Shown: positions 14,807 through 28,500 of the stretch, in pieces
Layout of the letters: each line of letters starts with the position of its first letter
Numbering within the stretch: the first letter of the stretch is position 1
Assembly: GCA_014549065.1 (NCBI GenBank)
Contig: JACDOX010000015.1
Coordinates: forward strand, 3,086,747 to 3,150,746
Length of the DNA: 64,000 nt
Reading direction: 5' to 3'
From: Cardinalis cardinalis
Lineage: Eukaryota > Chordata > Aves > Passeriformes > Cardinalidae
Program-made: the position numbers and the translations under genes
The notes under the pieces: model-generated
Database searches by the model: none
What the model saw: the letters and a program-made list of their open reading frames with translations, nothing else
Told to the model about the DNA's origin: nothing

Positions 14807-16079
14807 AAATAAGTGCCTTCCTTCTTCAGTCTGCCAGCCCCAGTATTATTTTAGACCTTATGCAGAAAACAACACCAAGTANCCCATAGTGATACACAGA
14901 AGAGAAATTTCTCCTGCAACACAGCCAGGAGAGGGAAAGTAACTGTTTCTTATGTTAATTTTTTCATGATTACTACTGTAGCTGAAACCATGAGACAATA
15001 AGGGATAGCTCTCAGAAATGGCATAAATTTTTAGAAATTACCTTTTCTCCCAGGAGTTAATTAGGTAAAATACCACTAAGAATGGCTTCATCCCTCTGAA
15101 GTCAGAACTGCTTTTACATTAAAGGCAATGTATAATGTACATTCAAAAATTTGATAAATCAGACATAGGCATAGGTAAATAAATGACAAGTTGCCATAAT
15201 TTTAGAGTTTAGATTACACAGAAATCTATGCTTGACTGTGNTTGATACAATCAGTTTACACAATTTCAATAAACCATTAATACAAAAGAATTCTAGGTAG
15301 GAATCTTTTTTCCAGGGTGCTATTATTAAAGTACTTCTAACTTTTGCTTTACTGACACTGAGCCAGGCTGCACCTCACTGTTCAGGCTTCATAATCCGTT
15401 ACCAAATGCCTCTTTATAAAGTAAAAAACTCAACAAGCCAAACCACAAAACCCCACAAACATAAAAATCTAACAAAAAACCTACTCTTTTTATAGACAAG
15501 ATTGGTGATACAAGGTTTTGTTCAGTGCTCACAAATTTGTTCAGAAAATTATGATCTGATTTTAAAAGTTCTCCTGATAGAGAGACGCTAAAAAAATATA
15601 TTCTTTTTTTTTTCTAGCTTTCTTCCCACTGTATTCCACCTCTCCTGATTCAGGTGGGCTGGAAAATACAGTAATTGGAAAAGAATTCTTGTAAAAAATA
15701 AGAACAAGAGGAGGTCCACTCCCACTCCTACTGAAGTCAGTAGAAACATTTCTATTAGCTTCTGCAATCCCTGTATCCAGATACTGAAAAATCAGCTCAA
15801 GATTTCAAAGAGAAAAGTCCAAATCTTCCTTGGGCTGAATGTCAACTCATGATTCTNCTGTGTCTCCAGTTTACACTCTGGTCCATGACCACATGTTCTC
15901 ATACTTGCTCTGACTTCAACTGTAAACCAGAATCTGATGTTAAAAATCACCCAGAAAATCCCACAACAACACCATCCTTCAGTATTGCTCACTGAAAGAT
16001 GGCAGAAACATTGCAGAATTATCTTTAAACAGTGGATGAGTGGATGGTGGTTGCTAGTTTGACCACAGATATGCATTTT

Positions 16080-16096
16080 TATATATATATATATAT
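16080..16096. repeat. (AT)n microsatellite
   Basis: Eight AT units, followed by GTACATACATACACATACAC. It lies about 220 bases 3' of the SYNE3 stop on the minus strand, so probably within its 3' UTR. The adjoining TTTATA gives TATAAA, a weak poly(A)-signal variant, on the minus strand. Confidence 0.85.
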
Positions 16097-16314
16097 GTAC
16101 ATACATACACATACACAATCTCTATATACATAAGTACAATAATAAAAAAACTGTAAAAATATTAAGTTTACTGAAATACCTGATTAAAGTGATTAATATT
16201 AAGTTGCATTATGTGATGTATCCCGTTGGCATGTGTTAGAAGCCCTAAAACCTACGAGCCGCAGTTAAAACCAGAGTTCTGCCCTTCGGCCGTCACCTGG
16301 GGCCGTGCCAGGAG

Positions 16315-16515
16315 TTACGTTGGGGGTGGGCCCTCGTATCTCAGCATCAGCTTGAAGGAGCGAGCAAAGTTGTTGGCCAGGGTGCAGCTGTGGCTCTCTC
16401 TCTCTGCCAGGGGCAGCAGGAAGGCCAGGAGCAGGAGCAGCAGCAGCAGCAGCTGCAGGGGAAGCGCTGCCCGGCGCACGCGATGCAGGAACGAGCACGC
16501 GCCTCCAGAGCGCTC
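16315..16515 (-). CDS. SYNE3: SYNE3 terminal coding exon (KASH domain)
   Basis: This exon encodes residues 881-946 and the stop TAA (16315-16317). After a basic stretch HRVRRAALPL comes a membrane helix with nine consecutive leucines (roughly residues 896-917). The lumenal tail then reads SHSCTLANNF, ARSFKLMLRY, EGPPPT. The terminal PPPT inserts into the SUN trimer in known KASH-SUN structures. The cysteine lies 23 residues from the C-terminus, the position known to form a disulfide with SUN proteins. The acceptor is GTGTTTCCCAG at 16516 onwards. The exon is GC- and CpG-rich compared with its surroundings. The plus strand is also open here but encodes only low-complexity antisense. Confidence 0.97.
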   Translation of the reverse strand, partial: ERSGGACSFLHRVRRAALPLQLLLLLLLLLAFLLPLAERESHSCTLANNFARSFKLMLRYEGPPPT

Positions 16516-19500
16516 CTGGGAAACACAAAGCAAAGAGCAGCTCAGGAAAAGACATTGCTGGGGAGGTCTACTTCAAATACATTGCTGGGGGAGTCTACTT
16601 CGAATACATTGCTGGAGGAGTCTACTTCAAATACATCAAACTGCCAGGGAGAAGGTCAGAACAGCCTCTCTTGTCCTTGGCCTAGGACCCAGCCTGGGTG
16701 CTGGGAACACTGAAGGTGACTGAAGTTAATTATGTCTTTTAAGAGAATATTTCAATATTTTCAAGAATTCTCTGCTGGAAACTGCTGTTATCTAGAAGAA
16801 AAAACACTGCTGACTTTCTAGACACTTTCTAGAGTTGCTTCCAAGCCCATTTTCCCAAGTGGTGGTCACACATGCTCATGCCCAAGGTGCAGAGTGGTCC
16901 CCTCACAGCCACCATGCAGCACAGAAGGTCTGGGTTTNCTGCTCTCCAGTCAGTACAATGAGAGTGCTGGTGCCTGGAAGAGAGGAACAGCTTCTGCTCT
17001 CCATCAGCACAAAGGAACTTCATTTGCAGCTCATCCAGCCCCTAGTCATCTGCCCTGCAGCACCATGCACTGGCTTTGGGGTCTGCAAGACTGGAGGTCA
17101 GAAAAAAGGCCCCACAGTGCAGCCTGCCTCAGCACGCCTTATACCTTACCAGGCTCAGCTCAAAACTTTACATTTTTACATCAACATTTTTGTGATGCAA
17201 AAGAATGAGAGAAGCACAACATTGGTAGTGAAGGAGACACTAAGGTCACACCTATTTCTGTGCAGCCCTTGGGGACACACACAANGGAGTCCCATTACAC
17301 CTTGCTCTGTACTGGAGCAAACCTAGAGTAGGTCAGTTAACCTCATAAATTTGATCTGGTTTAGCATGACCAGGAGAGAATATATCTATGGCTACAGAAT
17401 TCAGAAAAGATTTATTAAGGGAGATTTCCACTGGCAAGATTCCTGGGTAACTCCTGCAAATGAGTTGAACTGTGTGAGTTTCCAAAAAAAAAAAAATCAA
17501 CTCTCTTGAAAAGAAATCTGATAAAAAGGGCTCAATAACTCACTTACTTAATCAAACTAGGATTTATACAATTAACATAAATACAGTTCTTAATCAGCTA
17601 CATTAGGTACCAGCCTACATCATAAATGTCAGCACAGAACATCCACTGGAGTGGGGCCCACATTTTCCACAAAAGGAAATTAATTTATTGTGTTCAAGTC
17701 ACAGGCAGTGTCAGTCCTACAGCAAAATTTGGGCTTCTCTCACTATGGGATGTTTAATAGGCAATGCCTTTGTCCCACTATAGCACTGTTGCCTTTTTCC
17801 CAACCTGGAAATAAAATTTGAGATAATTTTGATAAGAAGGTAATATAANGAACATAAACTATCCATGGGAAACATCAGCAAAGAAGATATGGAGGAGATT
17901 GATGATAGAANAAAGTAATCATCCCTTTTGCTATTTTTAATGATCTCTTCCACTGCTTTCTAAATTAATCAGTCCCTTGTTACTCCATATAAATGCCTAC
18001 AGAATTAATTACAAGGGTAAATATACAGCTGCAGTTACACATCACGAGACAGGTGTGCTGCAAAATCCTTCTGTTGTAGTTGGTTTGCTTCCATTGTATT
18101 GAATGGCTGATGAGATTTAATTATTGTGTCAGGCAGACGTAGAGGCAGCAGAGCAACAGCTGCTTGCTCTATCATTTCTGGCCCACAGTACCTGGGTTGT
18201 AATTTGTTCCCTGAGGCCAAGGAAAACTCAGGTCCCTGCACACTGGAACTGTCAGTGGATAAAGTCTACATGCCAGGGTGTGAGTGGGACTGACTTTGAG
18301 CACCACTGGGCAAGGTCCCTGGGTACAGTGATTATTTACCCTTGAAATCAAAGCTTCACCAACCTGGCTGCCTCATAGATGTCANCTGCTCCTACTGTGA
18401 CCTGTTCTCAAAGTACAAGGCTTAAATAGCTGTACTAATGAGACTTGCCCTTCTCTAATCCAGACCTGAAATCCTTCTCTCCGCCTGGATATCATCTGCC
18501 TATGGGCTGAACAAAGCCTGGAGGGTTTTCTGTGTTTACACTCAATGCTAAATCTATTGTGCACAAGAGCAGAGCCACAGCTCTTGGTTGGAGCTCTCTG
18601 GGCTTGTCTCTGTAATGCCATGAATCAGCCACTTCTTGGTGTGTTCAGTGTAACCAGTGCACTGTCATCCACAGTTCTGTCTTCCTTGACAAAGATTTCT
18701 CATTCTTAATTCTTCATTGCATCCATAACACATAGCAATATGGCAAATACATTTANCAGACTGCCCTATCTATAAGGAAAAAGACCCTTGCCAGGTTCCA
18801 GAATCCATGAGCAAGTTTGTAGATAACAGCTGGAGATCTGTCAGTGGAAGATGCAATTTGAGTTAATTCTGCATTGGGACAATTCAAACCACGCTCTTTG
18901 TCCCACCACTAAGGCACAGTAAGTCTTAATGCTGATGTTGTTACAGGGAAGGATCCTGAGAGTTTAATAGNTCATTCCAACTGGAATCCTCAAAAATGTT
19001 CTCACAAACTCANACTGGGACTTAGAAATCCACCTCTCACTGTGTCAACAGTTGTGAGGACCACCAGTCTTCCTAGCAACACCTAAAACTTCTGTTTTAC
19101 TGCTGTCAATCCCTTAGAATTGGTTTTGAAAGCTACTTCAATCTGAAACTATTCCGTCATTGCCAGGCCAGCTNCAATACATGTCCTCTCTGTTACATCT
19201 TTCTGCCTATGAACTGGAGGGAAATGTGAGTGTTTCCAGTTGTGCCTTGTCTCTGTTCCTGCCACAGCCCAGGGTGCAGATATCTTATGGTCAATCAGGC
19301 CTGGCACTGCTTTCCTGTGATGACCACACGGCCAGTTAGCCACTGTTTTTCCTACCCTGATTCTTCTACCAATCCAGCATTTGATTCAGAGCAGTTCACT
19401 GACTCTGCCTTGATTTCTATAGCAAAGACTATTAATAACTCAAATAACATTTCAATCTCATNATTTCTCAAAGTGCTTTTAGATACACTGGAAGAAGCTG

Positions 19501-22500
19501 TAAAATAGTATTGCTTTTCACAGCTCATCCCCCAGAAAGAATTAATGCAAAATGGATTTATTAACAAGCTCTCATTTGCTCTCCTTTGAGCTTTCTGCAG
19601 AGGAGGATGCTCAGGCTAACCATAGCAGCTCCTAGCATTAGAAAAATCTGTGGAGAGGCAGTTACCTTGGGGCAGAACTTCAGAGAAGGAGAAATATTTT
19701 GTCTTTATCTGCTGCTTCTCTCCCACCTGCTTCCTGGGTTTACAGGTATTTATGTTCAAGGAACTTTTCTCTTCAATGCCCAGTTTCTCTGTTTTGTTTG
19801 ATCACACAGCAAGGTCAGAATGCTGTATTTTAGACTCCATNTGTTGTCATGGGAATGACTCAGCTATAGCAAACATAGTATTATGATGCCTCTGCAGGAC
19901 TGAAAATGAGGCCCACAGGAGCTGTGAGGGTTTGGTGTTTTCAGCAAATTTGCAATGATAAACCCTTAATAAATGAGGGCCTCAACCTGCACACACTGAA
20001 ATCCACAGGAGATTTATCATTAATTTCAGTGTCTGCAGGGGGATTATGCACAGGAACAACTAAATAAAGTCAGGATCAGGAACTACTTGTCTGTGGAGGT
20101 CAGCAGGTATCTTACAAATGGATTCATTAGTTATATGCCCAAGTTGTTGTGACACGAAACCCACATTAGTTCCATTGCTTTGTGCTTGCTGGAACAATTG
20201 GTGATTTTTTTGGTGNTTTTTGTGTTTTGGTTTTTGTTGTTTTTTTTTTTTTTTGTGTGTGTGAAACTATGAGAGGTGTTAAAGGATAAAAGAAAATTGA
20301 AGGAGACACAGTAAATTTTAATAGGAAAGATGATACATTTGGAAAAAGCATGGAAAATTTGAGGCACTGACTCCCTTTCAGAAGATGAAAAAAATAGCAC
20401 TTCAATTTTACTCAGTCAAGATATTCTTTTAAATCTGTGATGTGAAAAAGAGCTGCTTTCAGGATGTAATGACCTGAGACCATGGCCCCAACAGGAAATT
20501 CAGGAGGTCAAGGCACAAACCTCTGCTCTACTGGACTCAAAGTGATCAGGGTCCTGGAGCCAGGACACACTTCCAACCCTTTAGTACATCACTCAGGGTT
20601 AGAAAAGCACAGCCTAACACAGTTCCACCTCTGCAAGAGACGGTTTGAATATATCATTTCCATATGAGATGGAAGGTTGATGATGAGAAAGATGAGAAGG
20701 TTGGAACCACAGCCCTTGCTACACAGTGGAATTTCCCTTTCACAATCACTCCAGCTACTGGCATCAGTACAGCTGCCACCCAGCACCCACAGTGCCTGCA
20801 GTGCCTGTGTCAGATATAGGCTCCATGAAATATTCTGAAATCAAATCTTCCTCTGAGAAAAACTGGCAAAGCTCCAGTGAAGTCAACAGAATTTTAATTT
20901 CCACCATCTTAGAATAACAGTTGGAATACCTGGGTATTGAGCCAAAGTGTCAGAGATATTTTTGAAACACACATGGAAAAGGAATAGGTTGGCATTTAAA
21001 AGGAAAATATACTTTTCAAGTTCACCATCAGGAATAAAAGTCCTCCTCCCTCTCCCTCAAAATACCAGGACAAGCAAGGACTGTCAAGGGGTGGACGGCT
21101 GTGTTTTGTGTAATGCTAAATGCATGCTTGCTCCAAATGAACTGCACTGGCTGTGAAAATTCCCATTTGTACTTGATTCATGTTGGGGCGTTTGAGTGAC
21201 AAGCATGGGTTTGGATCAGGGAGTGCTCAGCAGCTCAATCTGTTTGCAGTTAATAACTCCCGGCCAAACGCACCGTGGAAAATCACTTGGATGGGAAACA
21301 GCAGAAAAGCACTTTAGAACTTGCTACAGAATATTCCTGTGTAGGTTGCTGAAGTGTTTTACTAAAAATCAGNGCCCCCCCTGGTTTGCTATTGCCCACA
21401 TTCCAGGATATAAGAAAACACACAGTTAATCTGGCTATTTGAGAGAGCAGAGCAATATAGCATCTCATACCAGCCTCATTAGCAGGGTTTTGCTGCTGCT
21501 TGTATGTCACCAGTGTGCCTGACAAAAATCATACCTGCACCACTGAGTCAGTCATCCAGCAGAGAAAAAAATATTTAGTCTGGATTTATTCCTCTTACCT
21601 CAGAGNATTTCCTGAGAAATGCTGCCTGAAAACTCCTGCTCTACCTAGGGATAAAGAGCCCAGTGCCTTGGTGTCCTACAGTCACTACACACAGACACCA
21701 GCAGCCATTCCACTTCATGCCAGGGCTGTACCCAGCCCAGGTATCCTCTATTCTGCAGCAGTTGGCACAGATGCATAGGTAGTAAGACAAGCACAAATAA
21801 TTTCTCCTTAATATTCTCAGCCTCCAGCTACTTTCAGTTCAGGCAGTTCCCTGAGCCTGACAGGGCTTGTTCATCTGTTTAACATTCAGGGATTCCTTCT
21901 TCCAGATACTTGTCCTGTTTCCCCTTAAACCTACACAAACTACACAGAGTCCTTAATGTCTTTAGCAAGGAGTTCCAGCTGGCATGAAGAACAAATAATT
22001 TCTGTTAGCTTTGAACCTGGATCCTAGTTCATTCTACAACAAGAGATGGAGANTCAACCATCATCTATGCTCTCGGAAAAAATCGTGATGATGTGAAACC
22101 CTAAATTAAATGCCTAGGCAGGATGAATCCAGGCCTACCTCCACAGTGGGACGGTCACAACATATTGGGCTCAAACTACAGCAATAGGGACAGAGGAAGA
22201 ACTTCTTAACAGGAAGAATAGCCAGGCCTTGGAAAGGATCACCTACNCAGGTAAGGATCCTACCACTTCATTATTCCTCTGAGAATAACTAGAGCTGCCA
22301 GGAAGGCTGAAACAACAGCTTGCCATACTGAAAGGAATCTTTCATCCTGGAGATGAAGTGGAGTATGCCTGGACAGGAGTATTAAGCAGCACCACTTGTT
22401 TTGGTGAAGCAGCTGCCTTATCAGTGGCATTATGTCTCTGAGAGGCCCTGTGTTTCTGCCACCTGGGATCCCACTGGGAACTTCCTCAGCTGTCACTCAC

Positions 22501-25500
22501 AGAGGCAGGTTATTGCCAACAAGAGATCAATGCCAGGGGGATCACAGGCTGCTCTCTCAAACCAAAGGAAATTGGTTTTTTCCTACCTCAGTGTGAGATT
22601 GTTTGGAGCTGGGCTTCCCATCAGTTCTCAACTCAGAGCCATCAATGTCCCTCTCCAAGATAAACAACACATTGCAAATCACAGCTGGCCTTCTCAAGAA
22701 GGAAATAATTTAGGGGAGTTGGATACTACTGTCACAACAGAACTGAGCATCCAACATGCTCCTGAGCAAGGCACAATCCCATAAACCACTTCAGGAACTA
22801 GGATCAGCCCCTGTTGATTAGAGGTTATGCGGCCTCTGCAAAAGGACAGCGAGACCCTGAGTTCAGAGCTGTATTTTCCTAAAAGCAAACACTGCCCAGG
22901 GTAGGCAACCAGCAGTGAGGAATAACTAGAGGGGGCCTGGGACCCCATTGATCCCTGTGCTTATCATTCTCCTTTGCATAAAGAGCTACCAGAATGAACC
23001 AGAATGCTGAAGATAGGTTAGCTGCAGCCATAGAAGTAATTTTAGCTCTGACATTTTCCATCTTCAGACTGCTTGACTTTGAAACCTTAATGTTCCTTTC
23101 AATTCTGAAATGCATAAGCATATGCATGTAAATAGGTAAGTGTACAGGCAAATTAAAGACTGCTTTCTTCCTTAGGGCAGATCCCCCATGGCTGGGGGAT
23201 AATCTAGAATCTTCCATGGAGGCTTCATTTAAAAGAAGCAGAAAATGAGCCAGCAGTTCATATCTGAGGTTTCAGCAGCCACATATGGTGGGTATTTCAG
23301 AATTTCTGCTGCAAAGTCACTTAGAACTAAGCACTGTGCCATATGCCACTGGGACACAAATGGATTTATAAAGGTTAGCTTCTGTGGGCACATACAGCAT
23401 GACATGTTTCCAGGAGGANCATATCACAGGACAAGAGATACAGCCTGATCTGTTAAAGTAGCACTGATTTCTATAATTCTCCAGACCTAAGCAATCAGAA
23501 AAAGACCTTAGTCTTCTATATTCAAGAAGGCAGGCAAGTAAACAACTTTTCCCTATTTCCAACTTCCACTTATCCTTGAAAGTTGAAATAAACTAATTAA
23601 AATAAGCGTAGAAAGAATAAAAACTGAAAGAAAGACACAATGTTCTAGAACTTGTAGAAGAAGTTACTGACATAAAAATCTGGTTTATCATGTCAACAAT
23701 GTATGTATCCAGCTGCTTTGCTGGAAACTTCTCTCAAGTGACTTCTCTCAAGTCAAGAGCAAACTTTTCTTAAACTTCAGCAGTCACTATACATAATTTA
23801 AATATATTTGCATTTTATTTAAAGACACTAAAATATGATGGCTTACTTTTAAATAAATAATAGGTATAAAAATTAGAGGTAATGATTAGAAGTGTTTTTC
23901 TTACAGTGTCTTTTACAGTTATGTTNAAAACCTGTTTTTTCAGGTGTATACTGAAAATTGGTTGCATTCTACTATTGCTCAACAAATCTCTCTCTTCTTC
24001 TCTTTACCTTTCAGTTAGGACATGAAATTATATCTGCTGAGAAAATAAATCTAAGCTATCTCCTTGGTGAAAATCTGCAGCCTAAGGATACATTTCTTCA
24101 CATAAAGCAGGGAGCATCAACCGCCCGCCTACCACCACATGAGCATGAAAGGAAAGTAAGAACCAGGTGCCCTGGGGAGCAGGATGGCACCTCTTGTACC
24201 AGCACTGCTGCAGGCAGAGCACTGGCAAGGCACAGGTGTGGCAGGACCAGATAAACAACAAACAAAGAGCCCCAGCTATCTAACATTTGGGGACGCTGCA
24301 ATGTAAATTGGAAAATGACAAGAAACCTACAGAAATAAGAGCACACAGGCAGGGAGTCTCCCAGGTGCAGTAATGTGAAGGGAAGCTTGTGAGCCTGCTG
24401 GAAAAGGAAGGGGATGCTGCTGCCTGGCTCAGCATACCTAACAGTGGGTCTGAGTTAGGAATGGGCAGGTAGGATTTTTCTGGAGGTGGGTTTTTTGAGG
24501 TTTTTTTGACTAAGTTTCCTTTCTGAGCAAANAACACTGCAGGGAGAAAATAAGTCTATATGCTAATTTTTAATGCTAAGGTGCTCTTCATCCTGTGTTT
24601 GGGTCATGGCATGATTCCCAAAACAGGTAAGCACAGGCTTATAGGCAGAGTGATGAAAAAAATAAAAAAGGAGAGATATTAAAAAATACTTTTTTATAAG
24701 TCTTTTTCATTTTACTAAGACTGTAATTGTACAGAAGATTTCAAGTGGATAACACCAGCAGGACCTGAGGAAAACACTTTCAGTAGAGAGGCACCACTAC
24801 CACAGGCACTACCACAGAATGCTGTGCTTTTCTGCCATGAGGAACTCCCATCATATCTGCACTTGGGCAGAGCAGAGCACAGTACTGTTTTCCTCCTGGC
24901 AAGCTGTGGCAGCTCTTGCTTTGCAGTTTCCTNAATGTCTGCATTAATTTGATTGACTCCAGATCAATGGTGTCTCTAAATAAGATTAAATTACATGTTC
25001 CTTCTGCCTGTATGTTACAGGAGATTACTCTTAGCAGAATCTCAAAGGAAGCAATTAGCTGACCACTGATGTAATGAATTCTAATTATTTTGTTTGTACA
25101 AACAATAAAGCCAGATCATTTGTTTAGCAAGGAAGTAATTACTCTGAGAACTTGAGAAAATAAATCAAACAGGGCTACCTAGACCTGTAAATAATGAGCC
25201 TTCTACTTCCTATTTATGCTAAGAATGCTCATGGAATATTTTCAGGTAGCTGTGAGCCAACCTTNGAAAGTAACATTTATCATAGTTATTATTGAGCACT
25301 TGCTTGATTATGTTCTTGAGTGTGCTAGGTACCCTGCAGAAATATCCATCTACATTGGCTGTCACTGGCACCTGCTAAAAATTCACTGCAGCCAGTGCAA
25401 TTTCCTGCAACTGCTTTTTGTTAATCAACAAGAAGTCACTCACATNACAATCATTAGGCTGTTCTGCTCCTAAGGGCACCAGTGGCAGGGGCACGTCCTC

Positions 25501-28500
25501 AGCAATGGATGAATGATCAGGGAAAAAAAGCACATTACTATACATGGAGCAGACATTTGGCCATGTAGGCTAGAAATGGAATAAAATCAGAAGGCTGTCA
25601 AATGAGAATGCTTGTAGCTGGGTCTTCCCCTTCTCCATGTTGATCTGCTGCTGCTGCAAAATATTCACAGCTCCAACAAGAGAGACAAGCAGTCACTGGG
25701 GACCTCGTGCTGCAAAAAGCAGAGAGCACTCCAAAAATACCTCAACTTCTGCCACTTCTGCTGATTTTGTGTGACTCAAGAGCATGAGGGAGATGACAAA
25801 TTAGAGANAACCTGATCTTATTTTATGCAAACTCACTGGTTGTTGCATGCACAGTGATGCAGCCATCTGCACTTCCTGCAGATACCAATTCCTGAGATCA
25901 GCCATTCTCTTCAAGGTAGTTTGCTTTCTTTACCACAGCTTTGAAAAGATATTCATGCATACAAAAATATTTTGTTTAATCTTTCTTTCATTTCCAGCCA
26001 CATTTTAGGCGCTAAATCTGAATTTAAAGTAAACTCCATTGCCTAGAATTCTGCAGTTGGCCTGGTTTTCCTCTTTTCTTAGGCCAAACAGTGATACACC
26101 CAAAAGGGATCAACATTATTTTCTGGCTTTCTTCGGTGGTGCTCAAAAATCTTATGGCAACACTGTCTCACATCCTGATAAAAGCTGAATGAAAAAAAAA
26201 AACACACTTCAGCTTCCAGCACTTGGATTCTTGTTGTAGTGTTACTGTTTAAACAGAGAATAAAAGCCCTGAGGTCAGTGAAATCTCACTGAAGTGAGCA
26301 GGGTATAAGTTACAGCAACATCTGTACCNGCTGAAGGGAAACTGCAAATCACTTGTTAGTGCAATGGGAGCCATTTCCCTCATGCTTATGAGGTATTTCA
26401 GTTCTTCAGTCCTTTCCACCCTGAGCTGTTTCTCTTTGTGTTCAGTAGCTATTAAAAACTCACAGAGTGGAGCTTTTTTGTGCTCTTGCTGTAGGCCTAA
26501 TTGACAAATGTTTGCTGCCTGCCATTACCTTAAGCCAGTATCTCTGAAAATTAACTGAAGACTTTAGTCTAATTTGGAGAATTTAAGGGTGAATAAATAC
26601 CATGTACCCCAAGGCAGGTGAGGCTGATGAATTAAAAATGGCATCTAACTGTACTGGAGACATGCTTATGCCTAAAGCTTTTGTTTTGTTTTCCCTACAA
26701 ACAACTTGACCAATCAAACAACATGAAATCAGAGAATTCCCTGGTCAGTCTTCTGGAATATCCCTGTGAGTCTCTTCTAGGGAAAAGAAGCACTACTAAA
26801 TGTTTGGCTGCCTCTACACCAAGTATTAAAATGTCATACTGTTTTTCCAGCCTGAAAAATTCTGGTGACCTTACTGGCTGAAACAATGAATGCTGAGCCA
26901 GACAGGCAAGAACAGAAAATCTTTGGGGGTCTTCAGCAAGGCTGAACTGCAGCCAAAACCATTGAGGAAGGTGTGAGAACTGCCTTAAAACTGGTCAGTA
27001 CTTTGCTGGGTAAAAACATTGGAGCTGCTACTCCACATTTGAGAATAAGAGGAATATCTCATCAGAATGAGCAAAGTCTTGATTTCTGGCCATGCTTGAA
27101 GTGCACTGTACTGCACCCTTTAAATATTGGTCTCTTCTACAGAGGTGTTGCACCAGGAGAAACCAAGGGTTCGATTTACCTTGGAATGACTATGTGATTA
27201 TGATCCTGCAACACATTATTCATCCAATCTCCTTTGTGTGGGGAAATAAAGCCTTATTCTATTCCTTCTAAACACAAATGGAAAGTGAGATGACAGTACA
27301 AAACAGAACAGCTTCTATAAACAAAGCAAATTGTGACAGAAAAATTTGCTGACTTTATGGAAATGGGATCAAAAGTACTGCTTGGTTTAGTAAGAAACTG
27401 GCAGTATTTTGTTTTCTTTTAGCTTCTCCTTATCATCTCCTGTACTGCCTCTGTTTCTTATGTCATCACTTCAAAAAGAAAATCCATCACAGGAGGAATT
27501 CTGCTGCTTAGAATAAGGATTTAGTCTAATAGCATTAGACAAATCTCTTGACTTTCTCTGGCTTTCTGCATTAGAAAGAAGGTGGGCTGATTGATCCAAA
27601 GCATTTTTTTTCAGAAGTGTCTAAAGAATTAGAAGTCCCATTTTCAAAATTTTTTTAGGCACTTAACCACTAAATCCTTTAGACAGATATTTTGGCTCTT
27701 CCTNAGTCTCTTTTGAAAAATGAATTAAATTCATATAGCATGTAGATGTATGAAAACTGAGTTTCCCTCCTCTCCTAAATATTCTCTCTAAATGGATATT
27801 TAGCTTCACAGTAAGCCTAGTTCNAGAGTAAAAACTCTGGAATATTTTTTCATTTAAAAATCTGGAGCAAATCAACAAATTCTTTAAGAGTGGCTCTTAA
27901 TAAGCTAATTGATTTCAGGAATCTTCAGAAAAGTTTAAAACCATTTTCAGCAAAATGTCTGGTCAAACATTTTTTTAGCTTAATAAGAAACTGTCTTGCC
28001 TTTCTGAATCTGTCTGGTTCCTCCAAAGATCCAGCACTCTGTTTAAAAGAAAGAAAAAAAAAAAAGAAAAGAAAAAGAAGAAGCATGAAGTTAAGATTCT
28101 AGAGGAGCCTGCAAATGAGTATTCACCACACAGGGGATGTTTCTTTCATATTCATGGTCACCTGGACAGAGTGAACCAGCAGGAGATTTTTTTTAATGGG
28201 CTTTTTAACAACATTAGGCAGAAAGAAGACANGTTTTTAGGTTCTTGACTACTTGAATGAGATGAGCAGCTCTCCCAGCAATAGCTTTGACTTTACTGAC
28301 ACCTATTGACTATGTTAATGCCTACAGAATGTTTTGGTTAACAAAACACGAGTCATTACAATCAATGGCAAACACAGAAATATGCTTTTTATTAATAAAA
28401 GTCATNCTTACCTTCCATGCATTTTAAAGGATTAATATTCTAAAAAAGCTCTGGATTTCAAGAAAAGGTTTCTCAAGGCAGAAAATTTTAACATGTCTCA

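Larger units (their letters stand above)
2421..16314. other. Downstream flank of SYNE3, no gene recognised
   Basis: Apart from the CA/TA microsatellite and the probable 3' UTR of SYNE3 (right end), I see no coding exon. Human synteny would put CLMN on this side, but none of its calponin-homology exons is visible. Stretches around 3400-3700 and 9100-9560 are complex and low in simple repeats, and could be conserved non-coding DNA. That cannot be judged without alignment. Confidence 0.55.

Noticed and set aside
16226..16723. 165-codon plus-strand open frame and a second plus-strand frame with a glutamine run across the KASH exon
   Set aside because: They are antisense to the well-conserved KASH exon. 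The length comes from its GC-rich leucine codons and the adjoining tandem repeat, with no recognisable domain.
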